Shown here in pieces: positions 18,345 through 26,763 of a stretch of DNA of 64,000 nt. The translations under genes were made by a program, and so were the position numbers. Under the pieces are notes generated by a model, which had not been told where the DNA came from, made no database searches, and saw only the letters and a program-made list of their open reading frames with translations. Source of the stretch: Marinobacterium lutimaris (GTDB taxonomy: Bacteria > Pseudomonadota > Gammaproteobacteria > Pseudomonadales > Balneatricaceae); contig NZ_FNVQ01000002.1 of assembly GCF_900108065.1 (NCBI RefSeq), forward strand, positions 186,001 to 250,000, in the 5' to 3' direction. Position 1 is the first letter of the stretch, and each line of letters begins with the position of its first letter.

Positions 18345-18518
18345 TTACGTCTACAACAATTGCAGGCATGGACAATCCCTCATTCTTACCTGCCGATATT
18401 GCACCGTTTTTTTCTCCGGCTAGACAGAAAATCGAGCGCAAACCGGGACGAATATCGATCTGATTCATCCAGTTTCGATTTCACCGTACGAAAAAACCTG
18501 ACTCTAAGGTTGAATTTT

Positions 18519-18528
18519 ATGTATACAA
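18519..18528. promoter_or_regulatory. candidate FCD-GntR operator
   Basis: ATGTATACAA, close to the TTGTATACAA palindrome seen at 22046. The rest of this 640-base intergenic region (18163-18804) holds a small hairpin GTGCCT-gggg-AGGCAC near 18566-18581 in the permease leader and nothing else I recognise; no purine riboswitch is visible. Confidence 0.5.
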
Positions 18529-18804
18529 TTTTATGATCAGTTAAAGCACAATTTAAAAAGGACAGTGCCTGGGGAGGCACCAGCGAAGCAGATCCTCTTC
18601 GCAGTGACGTACGCCAGACTGCAGCACCCCAGCAGCAGCGCCACAGGGCCAAAAGCCCATTCACACCCTCCCGAGTTTCCATGGAGTGAAACACAACACC
18701 CCGGCGGCCGATGATCCCCTGGAATTGATTCAAAGTTTTCCAAGCAGGCCGTCAGCCATAAAAATAAAATAGGGCACTGAAATTCCCTTTGAGGAGATGA
18801 CGTT

Positions 18805-20250
18805 GTGGAACGCACGCAGCAGCAAGAAGTAGCAATGGACTCGGCGCCGCCCGAGAACCGCCGGTTTCTAGACCGTTTTTTCAAACTCCACGAGCATAAA
18901 ACCGATGTACGCACCGAGGTGATCGCAGGTCTGACCACCTTTATCACCATGTCTTACATCATGTTCCTGAACCCGATCATTATGTCCAAAACCGGCATGC
19001 CGTTCGACGGGCTGTTCCTGGCCACCTGTATCGGTGCCGCGATCGCCACCATCTTTATGGGCGTGTACGCCAACTGGCCCATCGGCCTGGCACCCGGCAT
19101 GGGCCTGAACGCCTTCTTTACCTTTACCGTGGTGATGGAGATGGACTACAGCTGGCAGATCGCCCTGGGGGCGGTGTTCCTTTCCGGCGTGCTGTTTGTG
19201 CTGATGAGTGTGACGCGGCTGCGTGAATGGATGCTCAACAGCATTCCACTCAGCCTGCGCCTGGCCATGACCGCCGGTGTCGGCCTGTTCCTCGGCTTTA
19301 TCGGCCTGAGATTTACCGGCATCGTCGTCCCCAACCCGGACAACGTGGTCGCCCTGGCGGACCTGACCCACTTCGGCTTCGGCGAGTTCGGCCCGGAAGC
19401 GCCGGCGCTGGGCCTGCTGAACTTCCTGCTGATCTGCATCCTCAGCTATCGCGGCGTATTCGGCTCGGTCATTCTCGGTATCGGCATCACCACCGCCATC
19501 GCCTTCCTGATGGCCGCCCTGCTGCCCTATGAGTTCTTCAGCGTCAGCGTCGACTGGGCGCCCGCGTCCGGCTTTGTCTCCTGGCCCGATGGTGGCCTGG
19601 TCGCCATGCCCAACTTCGCCGACCTGGCGCCGGTGTTCATGCAGCTGGATATTGCCGGCGCCTTTGAAGTCGCACTGATTCCGGTGATTATCACCTTCCT
19701 GTTTGTGAACATCTTCGACACCGCCGGCACCCTGATGGGCGTCGCCCAGCGTGCCAACCTGCAGGACGAAAACGGCAAGATCGAAGGCCTGGACAAGTCA
19801 CTGAAGGCGGACTCCATCTCCTCCGTCATCGGCACCGCCTTTGGCTGCCCGCCGGTCACCTCTTACGTGGAATCCGCCGCCGGCGTATCCGCGGGTGGCC
19901 GCACCGGCCTCACCGCGGTGGTGATCGGCGTGATGTTCCTGTTCGGCCTGTTCCTGCTACCGCTGGCACAGATGCTGCCCGCTTTTGCCGTCGATGGCGC
20001 ACTGATCTATGTCGCCATGCTGATGATGGGATCACTGGCGAAGATCGACTGGGATGATATGACCGAGTTTACGCCGGCCATTCTGACCACCATCATGATG
20101 CCGCTGACCTTCTCCATCGCCAACGGCATCGCGATTGGCTTTGTCTCCTACACGGCGTTGAAACTGTGCACTGGCAAAGCGGCATCGATCAGCACCGGCG
20201 TCTGGGCACTCACAGCCATCTTTATTGCCAAGTTTATCTTCCTGCCCTGA
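18805..20250 (+). CDS. AzgA-type purine permease (guanine/hypoxanthine/adenine)
   Basis: A 481-residue membrane protein starting at GTG 18805 with GAGGAG eight bases upstream; an in-frame ATG at 18835 is the alternative. It belongs to the AzgA-like branch of NCS2 (E. coli AdeP/GhxP relatives): EVIAGLTTFITMSYIMFLNP at the N terminus, GLAPGMGLNAFF in TM3, and IFDTAGTLMGVA and SYVESAAGVSAGGRTGL in the re-entrant core. About 13 membrane segments. It probably imports guanine or hypoxanthine for GuaD and XdhAB. A clear terminator follows. Confidence 0.87.
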   Translation: MERTQQQEVAMDSAPPENRRFLDRFFKLHEHKTDVRTEVIAGLTTFITMSYIMFLNPIIMSKTGMPFDGLFLATCIGAAIATIFMGVYANWPIGLAPGMGLNAFFTFTVVMEMDYSWQIALGAVFLSGVLFVLMSVTRLREWMLNSIPLSLRLAMTAGVGLFLGFIGLRFTGIVVPNPDNVVALADLTHFGFGEFGPEAPALGLLNFLLICILSYRGVFGSVILGIGITTAIAFLMAALLPYEFFSVSVDWAPASGFVSWPDGGLVAMPNFADLAPVFMQLDIAGAFEVALIPVIITFLFVNIFDTAGTLMGVAQRANLQDENGKIEGLDKSLKADSISSVIGTAFGCPPVTSYVESAAGVSAGGRTGLTAVVIGVMFLFGLFLLPLAQMLPAFAVDGALIYVAMLMMGSLAKIDWDDMTEFTPAILTTIMMPLTFSIANGIAIGFVSYTALKLCTGKAASISTGVWALTAIFIAKFIFLP

Positions 20251-20289
20251 TGGCAGTGGGATAGGTAACACCCTGAAACCCTGGTTTGG

Positions 20290-20313
20290 GCCCCCTCACG
20301 GGGGCTCCTTTTA
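20290..20313 (+). terminator. rho-independent terminator after the AzgA-type permease
   Basis: GCCCCC (20290-20295), loop TCAC, GGGGGC (20300-20305), then TCCTTTTA. It separates the permease from the LysE gene. Confidence 0.75.
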
Positions 20314-20353
20314 TTACAGCAACCTCTTTACCCAACCCAAGAGTAACGCACTG

Positions 20354-20971
20354 ATGAGTTTTGAAAGCTGGTCCCTGTTCTGCCTGGCATCACTGCTGGT
20401 GATCCTGATCCCCGGCCCGCTGTCCCTGCTGATGGTCGCCAACAGCCTTAACCACGGCATTAGACGCAGCCTGCCCGCTTTCGTCGGTGGCACCCTCGCC
20501 TCGCTGATTCTGCTCACCGCCTCGGCCACCGGTCTTGGCGCCCTGCTGGCGGCCTCCGAGACGCTGTTCTCGGTGATCCGTTACGCCGGTGCCTGCTACC
20601 TGATCTGGCTCGGTTACAAAGCGTGGCGCGAAGCGTCGCAGGGTACGCTGACCAGCGACTCGGAACCGGCCAAGCCGCTGGCGTCACGGATGTTTGTGCG
20701 TGCCTTTACCCTGGGGATCAGCAACCCGAAAGATATTCTGTTCTTCGTGGCTTTCCTGCCCCAGTTCATCTCAGCGGATACGGCACTGCTGCCGCAGCTA
20801 CTGGTGATGTGCCTGAGCTGGTGCGTGCTCGACCTGATCTGCAAGCTGGCCTATGGCGGTGGTGCGCGTCTGCTGACGCCGGTATTGAAGAACGGGCGTA
20901 ATCTGGAGCACTTCAATCGTGCCAGTGCGGGCTTGTTTGTGGGGATTGGGAGTGTGGTGCTTATCAAGTAG
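20354..20971 (+). CDS. LysE/RhtB-family amino-acid exporter
   Basis: A 206-residue membrane protein starting at ATG 20354; the longer frame from 20225 runs through the terminator and is not used. Family features: LVILIPGPLSLLMVANSL near the N terminus, CYLIWLGYKAWR near residue 85, and LGISNPKDILFFVAFLPQF near 125, with six hydrophobic segments. RhtB proteins export homoserine, threonine or similar compounds; the substrate here is unknown. The gene lies between purine transport and degradation genes but no functional link is evident. Confidence 0.85.
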   Translation: MSFESWSLFCLASLLVILIPGPLSLLMVANSLNHGIRRSLPAFVGGTLASLILLTASATGLGALLAASETLFSVIRYAGACYLIWLGYKAWREASQGTLTSDSEPAKPLASRMFVRAFTLGISNPKDILFFVAFLPQFISADTALLPQLLVMCLSWCVLDLICKLAYGGGARLLTPVLKNGRNLEHFNRASAGLFVGIGSVVLIK

Positions 20972-21048
20972 CGCCTTGGTTACTTTCTTGAGCAGTCGGG
21001 CTTAGCCAGCGGAATCATATATGACTAGCCTGGCGGCTTGGCTATATG

Positions 21049-21265
21049 CGGGTTTCGCCTGCTGGCGAATCAAGGATCTTGGACGGCCAAGATCCTTGAT
21101 AATCCTAAGCCGCCCCGACGACTTGATCGGCTGCGCCGATTTCCCTGCGCTTCTCGACTGAAAGAGAGGGATCTCCAACTCGCTCCTCCGTCGCTCAGAC
21201 AGTCGATCCCTTGTTTCTCTTTCAGCCTGCGATGCTCGGCTGCGTCGAAGGGGATCGAGGCTGCG
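21049..21265 (+). repeat. structured intergenic repeat, copy A
   Basis: One of four copies (others 26764-26976 on minus, 35778-35990, 43357-43570). Stems in this copy: TTCGCC/GGCGAA (21054-21069); a perfect 14-bp stem ending CAAGGATCTTGG/CCAAGATCCTTG (21069-21100, loop ACGG); ATCGGC/GCCGAT (21126-21140); and a long arm CTGAAAGAGA/TCTCTTTCAG (21158-21167/21216-21225) continued by GGGATC/GATCCC (21168-21173/21205-21210). Stems are kept between copies by paired changes. I do not recognise the family. Confidence 0.8.
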
Positions 21266-21353
21266 TTCAGTGATGCCTACTTAAACGAGCCCTGCCCTCG
21301 GTCTCTGCCGCAAGTTTCCATCATCGCTGCGCGATGCTTGGTGAGAAACATTC

Positions 21354-21385
21354 AAAAAGCCGCTCGGTTTCCCGGGCGGCTTTTT
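21354..21385. terminator. bidirectional rho-independent terminator
   Basis: AAAAAGCCGCTCGG (21354-21367), loop TTTC, CCGGGCGGCTTTTT (21372-21385), with one T-G wobble. It ends transcription of the HIU hydrolase gene on the minus strand and anything arriving from repeat copy A. Confidence 0.85.
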
Positions 21386-21411
21386 AGTGTGCGATCTGCG
21401 TTAACGGCGGC

Positions 21412-21768
21412 TTAGCTGCCGCGGTAGGTGGAGTAGCTGTACGGGGAGATCAGCAGCGGCACATGGTAGTGCTCAGCTTCGTCGGCGATGCCGAAGCGCA
21501 GGACCACTTCATCGAGGAAGGCCGGTTCCGGCAGTGCTACGCCGCGTCCGCGGTAGTAGTCGCCGACGCTGAATACCAGTTCGTAGACGCCTTTCTTGAA
21601 ATCTTCGGTGGCCAGCACCGGCTGGTCGCAGCGGCCGTCGTTGTTGGTGACGGTCTGGTTGATCAGCTCGCGGCTCTGGTCGCTGCCGATACGGTACAGG
21701 GATACCGGGATGTTTTCACCGGGACAACCGTGAGCGGAATCCAGCACATGCGTCGTCAGATAGCCCAT
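21412..21768 (-). CDS. hiuH: 5-hydroxyisourate hydrolase (transthyretin-like)
   Basis: A 118-residue member of the transthyretin-like HIU hydrolases. Diagnostic residues: LTTHVLDSAHGCPG at the N terminus and the C-terminal YSTYRGS tetrapeptide signature; HYHVPLLISPYSYS precedes it. It converts the PuuD product 5-hydroxyisourate to OHCU, the substrate of UraD encoded at 23050. It diverges from puuE across a 361-base region with two TTGTATACA-type sites. Confidence 0.95.
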   Translation of the reverse strand: MGYLTTHVLDSAHGCPGENIPVSLYRIGSDQSRELINQTVTNNDGRCDQPVLATEDFKKGVYELVFSVGDYYRGRGVALPEPAFLDEVVLRFGIADEAEHYHVPLLISPYSYSTYRGS

Positions 21769-21884
21769 CGTTCGTTACTCCTCTACTTATTGTTCTCTGT
21801 TTAGCCAGAGCTGCCCAAGCGCCCTCCAGCCAGTGATCCCCACTATAAGCCATCAACAGACAAAAACACATAACCACCAATTAA

Positions 21885-21894
21885 TTGTATACAT
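21885..21894. promoter_or_regulatory. candidate FCD-GntR operator
   Basis: TTGTATACAT in the hiuH-puuE divergent region, nine of ten bases matching the perfect palindrome at 22046. Confidence 0.55.
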
Positions 21895-22045
21895 TTTGAG
21901 AGTTCACTTCGTGAAAACGTCTCAATCTCCCGGCTAAGCTCCTGTATATAAGGGAGAAAACAAGGATAAAACCGCGAGTCACAGGTAAAAAACGTCCACT
22001 TTCTGACCAAAAAGACAAATACGATCTTGTGAATTCTAAATTTCT

Positions 22046-22055
22046 TTGTATACAA
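22046..22055. promoter_or_regulatory. candidate FCD-GntR operator (perfect palindrome)
   Basis: TTGTATACAA, a perfect 10-base palindrome 75 bases before the puuE start. Core GT-AT-AC fits the FadR-subfamily operator form. Confidence 0.6.
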
Positions 22056-22129
22056 TCAATGCACACCAAAAAAGAGCTCCATTGCAACCAGCTCTATCGC
22101 TATCTCTACCCGGTATAAGGAGTTGAGCC

Positions 22130-23053
22130 GTGAACAAAGACTATCCGCGCGACCTGATTGGCTACGGCGAGAACCCGCCCCATGCCCAATGGCCCAACCA
22201 GGCCCGCATCGCTGTCTCGTTTGTACTGAACTACGAAGAGGGCGGCGAGCGTTGCGTCCTGCACGGCGATAAAGAATCCGAAGCCTTCCTGTCAGAGATG
22301 CCAGGCGCCCAGCCGCTGGAAGGCGTGCGTCATATGAGCATGGAATCCTGCTACGAATACGGCAGCCGCGCCGGTGTCTGGCGTCTGCTGCGACTGTTCA
22401 AGAAGCACGATATCCCGCTCACCATCTTTGCTGTGGCCATGGCGGTAGAGCGTCACCCGGATGTCGCCCAGGCGATGGCCCAGGTGGGACACGAGATCTG
22501 CAGCCACGGTTACCGCTGGATCGACTACCAGTACACCGACGAGTCGGAAGAGCGCGATCACCTGGTCCGCGCCATCGATATCATCAAGCAGGTGACCGGC
22601 GAGCGTCCGCAGGGCTGGTACACCGGCCGCACCGGTCCCAACACCCGCAAGCTGGTGATGGAGGAAGGCGGCTTTATGTATGACTCCGACGCCTACGATG
22701 ACGACCTGCCCTACTGGGTCGAGAACAACGGCAAGGGCCACCTGGTGATCCCCTACACCCTGGACGTCAACGACATGCGCTTTGCCACCGCGCAGGGCTT
22801 TAACAGCGGCGAGCAGTTCTACGAATACCTGAAGGACAGCTTCGACACCCTGTATGAGGAAGGCGCCGAGTCACCGAAGATGCTCTCCATCGGTCTGCAC
22901 TGCCGTCTGGCCGGTCGCCCGGGACGTATCGCCGCCCTGGCGCGCTTTATCGACTACGTGCGCAGCCACGACCAGGTCTGGTTCTGCCGCCGCATCGATA
23001 TCGCCAAGCACTGGCATGAACACCATCCGTACAACCCGGAGGCGGCCAAGTGA
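22130..23053 (+). CDS. puuE: allantoinase PuuE (polysaccharide-deacetylase fold)
   Basis: A 307-residue protein starting at GTG 22130 with AAGGAG seven bases upstream. It belongs to the PuuE allantoinases described in pseudomonads, unrelated to the amidohydrolase AllB. Visible motifs: NYEEGGERCVLHGD, the NodB-type EICSHGYRWIDYQ near residue 122, GWYTGRTGPNTRKL near 165 and SIGLHCRLAGRPGR near 250. It hydrolyses allantoin to allantoate. First gene of a tight group with uraD (overlap GTGA), alc, allA and puuD. Confidence 0.95.
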   Translation: MNKDYPRDLIGYGENPPHAQWPNQARIAVSFVLNYEEGGERCVLHGDKESEAFLSEMPGAQPLEGVRHMSMESCYEYGSRAGVWRLLRLFKKHDIPLTIFAVAMAVERHPDVAQAMAQVGHEICSHGYRWIDYQYTDESEERDHLVRAIDIIKQVTGERPQGWYTGRTGPNTRKLVMEEGGFMYDSDAYDDDLPYWVENNGKGHLVIPYTLDVNDMRFATAQGFNSGEQFYEYLKDSFDTLYEEGAESPKMLSIGLHCRLAGRPGRIAALARFIDYVRSHDQVWFCRRIDIAKHWHEHHPYNPEAAK

Positions 23054-23571
23054 GCGATATGACCTTTAAAACCTGCAAGCCGAGCGAGATGAGCCGCGAT
23101 GCGTTCGTCAGCCACTTCGGCGATATCTACGAGCACTCCGCCTGGGTGGCCGAGCAGGCGTTCGATCAGGGCAGCGACAGCTCAATCGACAGCATCGACA
23201 GCCTGCAGCAGCGCATGGCCGAGATTCTGCTGAATGCCGACAAACAGGCCCAGCTCGACCTGATCAACGCGCACCCGGACCTGGCCGGCAAGGCTGCCGT
23301 GGCCGGAGAGCTGACCGCCGCCTCCACCTCTGAGCAGGCCGGCGCCGGTATCAGTGAATGCACGCCGGAAGAGTTCGAGCGCTTCACCGCGCTGAACAAC
23401 GCCTACAAGGAGAAGTTCGGCTTCCCCTTCATCATGGCGGTGAAAGGCAGCAACCGGCACCAGATCCTGGCCGCCTTTGAAGAGCGCATTCACAACACAC
23501 CGGACGAAGAGTTCGAACGGGCTCTGCAGGAGATCAACAAGATCGCCCGCTTCCGTTTGGAAATTATGTAA
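23050..23571 (+). CDS. uraD: OHCU decarboxylase
   Basis: A 173-residue helical enzyme starting at GTG 23050, overlapping the puuE stop by 4 bases. Family signature HPDLAGKAAVAGELTAASTS is followed by EQAGAGISECTPEEFERF, FGFPFIMAVKGSNR and a final helix region. It decarboxylates OHCU to (S)-allantoin, the step between HiuH and PuuE. Confidence 0.95.
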   Translation: MSDMTFKTCKPSEMSRDAFVSHFGDIYEHSAWVAEQAFDQGSDSSIDSIDSLQQRMAEILLNADKQAQLDLINAHPDLAGKAAVAGELTAASTSEQAGAGISECTPEEFERFTALNNAYKEKFGFPFIMAVKGSNRHQILAAFEERIHNTPDEEFERALQEINKIARFRLEIM

Positions 23572-23602
23572 GCGTTAAAAACATATAAGCACCGGGCGTT
23601 AA

Positions 23603-23742
23603 CAGGGTGTTGGAAATCGTTTTCGAGGCCGCCGAGGCAAGGCAAAAACTGGCGAAAAAGCGGAGTTTAGTGAGCTAAATGAGCATTTTGAGCCTGTTTT
23701 TAACGCAGCATTCGGCAACGCAGATAGTTTTTCAACGCCCTG
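23603..23742. repeat. 140-bp imperfect palindrome between uraD and alc
   Basis: Starts CAGGGTGTTGGAAA and ends TTTTTCAACGCCCTG, which are inverted copies with a few mismatches. The centre (CTGGCGAAAAAGCGGAG ... TTGAGCCTGTTTTTA) continues the symmetry, so the whole could fold into one long interrupted hairpin. Similar sequences seem frequent between genes in gammaproteobacteria; only one copy occurs here. Confidence 0.55.
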
Positions 23743-23793
23743 GGACCCGGTCGGATTCGCAATGCCCCTTATTAAGCTTTAGGTAGAAAAATA

Positions 23794-24780
23794 ATGAACA
23801 ACACGAATTTCGAACAGCAGATCAACCTGGCCGACGCCCGTCTCGGCACCAAGTCTATCTTTGTGACCGACGACTGGTTCGCCGCCGTCGACCGCATGCT
23901 GCAGCCGGAGGCGCCGGTCTGGAAAGAAGGCGTCTTCGATGACAACGGCAAGTGGATGGATGGCTGGGAATCCCGCCGCAAGCGCTTTGAAGGCTACGAC
24001 TACACCATCATCCGCCTGGGCGTACCGGGTGTGATCAGCGGTGTGGATATCGACACCTCTTTCTTCACCGGTAACTTCCCGCCGTCGGCATCGCTGGAAG
24101 CCTGCTTCTCCCCGGATGGCGATCCGGCGGACGATGCGGAATGGACCGAACTGCTCGGCGCCGTCAGCCTGCAGGGCGACAGCCACCACCTGCACGCCAT
24201 CAACGATGACCGCCCCTGGACCCACATCCGCTTCAACATCTACCCGGATGGCGGCGTGGCGCGTCTGCGCGTTTACGGCACCCCGTACCTGGACTGGAAA
24301 ACCGTTGCTGGCAAAGAGATCGACCTGGCCGCCACCCTTAACGGCGGTCGCGCCCTCGCCTGCAGCGATGAGCACTTCGGCAAGATGGGCAACATCCTCA
24401 ACCCGGGCCGTGGCGTCAACATGGGCGATGGCTGGGAAACCGCCCGCCGCCGCACGCCGGGTAACGACTGGGTGATCGTCGCCCTGGGTCATCCGGGTGA
24501 AATCAGCCGTATCGTCGTCGACACCCTGCACTTCAAGGGCAACTACCCGGACAGCTGCTCTATCCAGGCGTCTTACGTTAAGGGCGGCACCGACGAGCAG
24601 ATCAAAACCCAGAGCCTGTTCTGGAAAGAGCTGCTGCCGCAGCAGAAGCTGGAGATGCACCAGGAGCATGAGTTCAGCACCGAGATCAACGATATCGGCG
24701 CGATCACCCATATCCGCATCAACATCTTCCCGGATGGCGGCATCAGCCGACTGCGCCTGTTCGGCAAGATCACCGACTGA
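23794..24780 (+). CDS. alc: allantoicase
   Basis: A 328-residue protein built of two related halves, each a beta-jelly-roll: the first with [20 protein letters not shown] and [19 protein letters not shown], the second with [20 protein letters not shown] and [19 protein letters not shown]. This duplication is the allantoicase hallmark. It cleaves allantoate to ureidoglycolate and urea. It lies 222 bases after uraD, with a palindromic repeat between, and 12 bases before allA. Confidence 0.96.
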   Translation: MNNTNFEQQINLADARLGTKSIFVTDDWFAAVDRMLQPEAPVWKEGVFDDNGKWMDGWESRRKRFEGYDYTIIRLGVPGVISGVDIDTSFFTGNFPPSASLEACFSPDGDPADDAEWTELLGAVSLQGDSHHLHAINDDRPWTHIRFNIYPDGGVARLRVYGTPYLDWKTVAGKEIDLAATLNGGRALACSDEHFGKMGNILNPGRGVNMGDGWETARRRTPGNDWVIVALGHPGEISRIVVDTLHFKGNYPDSCSIQASYVKGGTDEQIKTQSLFWKELLPQQKLEMHQEHEFSTEINDIGAITHIRINIFPDGGISRLRLFGKITD

Positions 24781-24792
24781 GCGGAGCCCGGC

Positions 24793-25293
24793 ATGTTGAT
24801 CATCCGACCGGAGCCCCTCACCGCCGAAGCGTTCAAACCCTTTGGCGATGTGATCGAAACCGCCGATCGTGATTTTTTCATGATCAATAACGGCTCGACC
24901 CAGCGCTTTCACCGCCTCGCCGAAGTCATGCTCGGCCGGGCGGGCGATCGCGGCATCATCAGCATCTTCAGGGCGCAACAGATCCCCATGCCCCTGGAGG
25001 TGAAAATGCTGGAACGCCACCCGCAGGGCAGCCAGGCGTTTGTACCGCTGAAACAGAACCCGTTCCTGGTGCTGGTCGCACCGGCCGGCGAGACGCCCGA
25101 TCCCGCCGCCATCCGTGCCTTCATCACCGATGGCACCCAGGGCGTGAACTACCACACCGGCGTCTGGCACCACCCGGTGCTCAGCTGTGTGGCAGAAGAT
25201 GACTTCCTGGTGGTCGACCGGGAAGGCGAAGGCAACAACTGCGACGAACACTTCTTCGCAGACGATACACAGATCCTGCTGCAGACCCCGTAA
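24793..25293 (+). CDS. allA: ureidoglycolate lyase
   Basis: A 166-residue cupin-like enzyme of the ureidoglycolate lyase (AllA) family. Motifs: PLTAEAFKPFGDVIE, MLERHPQGSQAFVPL and GVNYHTGVWHHPVL. It splits ureidoglycolate to glyoxylate and urea, the last step of the purine ring route here. The glyoxylate could enter the bhc cycle encoded at 37-41.5 kb. Twelve bases separate it from alc. Confidence 0.95.
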   Translation: MLIIRPEPLTAEAFKPFGDVIETADRDFFMINNGSTQRFHRLAEVMLGRAGDRGIISIFRAQQIPMPLEVKMLERHPQGSQAFVPLKQNPFLVLVAPAGETPDPAAIRAFITDGTQGVNYHTGVWHHPVLSCVAEDDFLVVDREGEGNNCDEHFFADDTQILLQTP

Positions 25294-25427
25294 GGCTAAG
25301 GCCAGGGAAGCTAATACTTAGCTTCCCTGATGCCAGCAAATCTAAGGCACGTCGTAGGACTTCCATAAAAAGAAAGTGTTGGCTTAAGGCAGATGTGTCA
25401 AAGCCAACCGACTATGAGGAGTTGACT

Positions 25428-26609
25428 ATGGATCCCCATATCACTGAATGGCTCAACCTGGCCGTGCGCTGGGTTCATATGATCACCGGTATCGCATGGA
25501 TCGGTGCATCCTTCTATTTTGTCTGGCTGGAGAACCACCTGGACCGCCGCAACCCCAAAGATGGCTTGTCCGGCGACCTCTGGGCCATTCACGGCGGTGG
25601 TATCTACCACCTGGAAAAATACAAACTGGCCCCGCCAGAGATGCCAGAGCAGCTGCACTGGTTTAAATGGGAAGCCTACGCCACCTTCCTCTCCGGTTTC
25701 GCGCTGCTGAGCGTGGTGTATTACCTCAACGCCCAGCTCTACCTGGTAGCACCGGGTTCCGACCTGAGCTCCCCCTCCGCTATCGCCATCGGCGTGGGCA
25801 GCCTTGTTGTGGGCTGGCTGGTCTACACCAGCCTGTGCGATTCCCCGCTGGGTAAAACCCCCGCCCTGCTCGGTGCGGTGCTGTTTGCGCTGCTGGTGTT
25901 CGCCGCCTGGGGACTGTCACAGGTATTCAGCGGCCGTGGTGCCTTTATCCACGTCGGCGCCATCATCGGTACCATCATGGTCGGTAACGTATTCCGCGTG
26001 ATCATGCCGGCCCAGCGCGCGCTGGTGAAAGCGATCGAAGAGGGCCGCGAGCCCGACCCGCTGCTGCCCGCCAAAGGCCTGCTGCGCTCACGCCACAACA
26101 ACTACTTCACGCTGCCGGTTCTGTTCATCATGATCAGCAACCACTTCCCGAGCACCTACGGCAACGAGTTCAACTGGGCCGTACTGGCCGGCATCGCGGC
26201 ACTGAGCGTACTGGTACGTCACTACTTCAACACCCGCCATGACTCCCAGAAATATATCTGGACCCTGCCCGCAGCCGCACTCGGCATGATCACCCTGGCC
26301 TTTGTGGTCGCACCGCAGAAAAACTCCAACGCGGCGCAGCCCCAGCAGGTCAGCTTCAACCAGGTATCTGAAGTGATCCACGAACGCTGCACCGTCTGCC
26401 ACTCCTCCAGCCCAAGCTTTGCCGGCTTCGCCACCGCCCCGGCCGGCATCAAGCTCGACAACGCCGAAGAGATCAAACTGATGGCCGAAAAGATCCACGC
26501 CCAGGCCATCGCCACCCAGACCATGCCGCTAGGCAACGTCACCCAGATGACCCCGGAAGAACGGGACCTGGTAGGCATGTGGATCGCCGACGGCGCCCAT
26601 ATCGACTAA
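25428..26609 (+). CDS. puuD: membrane-bound urate oxidase PuuD with C-terminal cytochrome c domain
   Basis: A 393-residue protein with start ATG 25428, preceded by GAGGAG; the GTG at 25395 would add eleven residues and lacks this site. Residues 1-300 hold eight or so membrane helices with conserved His and Glu/Trp residues (RWVHMITGIAWIG, HGGGIYHLEKYK). The C-terminal domain has one haem-c site, CTVCH, near residue 325, with a possible Met ligand in TMPLGNVTQM. PuuD oxidises urate to 5-hydroxyisourate and passes electrons to the respiratory chain. This organism therefore needs no peroxide-forming uricase, and none is seen in the window. A terminator follows. Confidence 0.94.
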   Translation: MDPHITEWLNLAVRWVHMITGIAWIGASFYFVWLENHLDRRNPKDGLSGDLWAIHGGGIYHLEKYKLAPPEMPEQLHWFKWEAYATFLSGFALLSVVYYLNAQLYLVAPGSDLSSPSAIAIGVGSLVVGWLVYTSLCDSPLGKTPALLGAVLFALLVFAAWGLSQVFSGRGAFIHVGAIIGTIMVGNVFRVIMPAQRALVKAIEEGREPDPLLPAKGLLRSRHNNYFTLPVLFIMISNHFPSTYGNEFNWAVLAGIAALSVLVRHYFNTRHDSQKYIWTLPAAALGMITLAFVVAPQKNSNAAQPQQVSFNQVSEVIHERCTVCHSSSPSFAGFATAPAGIKLDNAEEIKLMAEKIHAQAIATQTMPLGNVTQMTPEERDLVGMWIADGAHID

Positions 26610-26629
26610 CCAAATCCCCTTCCCTTTCC

Positions 26630-26657
26630 AGCCCTGCGTATACGCGGGGCTTTTTTT
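26630..26657 (+). terminator. rho-independent terminator after puuD
   Basis: AGCCCTGCG (26630-26638), loop TATA, CGCGGGGCT (26643-26651) with one wobble pair, followed by a run of T. Confidence 0.88.
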
Positions 26658-26763
26658 ATTCCTAGCAAATCCGCTTTACAGCCGAAGGTAAGCATTCACT
26701 GACAACCCAAGCTTTTTGGCACAAGCTTCCGGCAGCGCACGTTTTCACAAAACAACCTAAGCG

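Noticed and set aside
18163-18804. Purine riboswitch before the AzgA-type permease
   Set aside because: No three-way-junction pattern or conserved purine-aptamer loops could be found; only a small unrelated hairpin.
21038-21415. Open frame covering repeat copy A as a protein gene
   Set aside because: The frame is made almost wholly of the structured repeat and the terminator, and equivalent frames appear in copies B-D; the paired changes fit selection on stems better than a coding gene.
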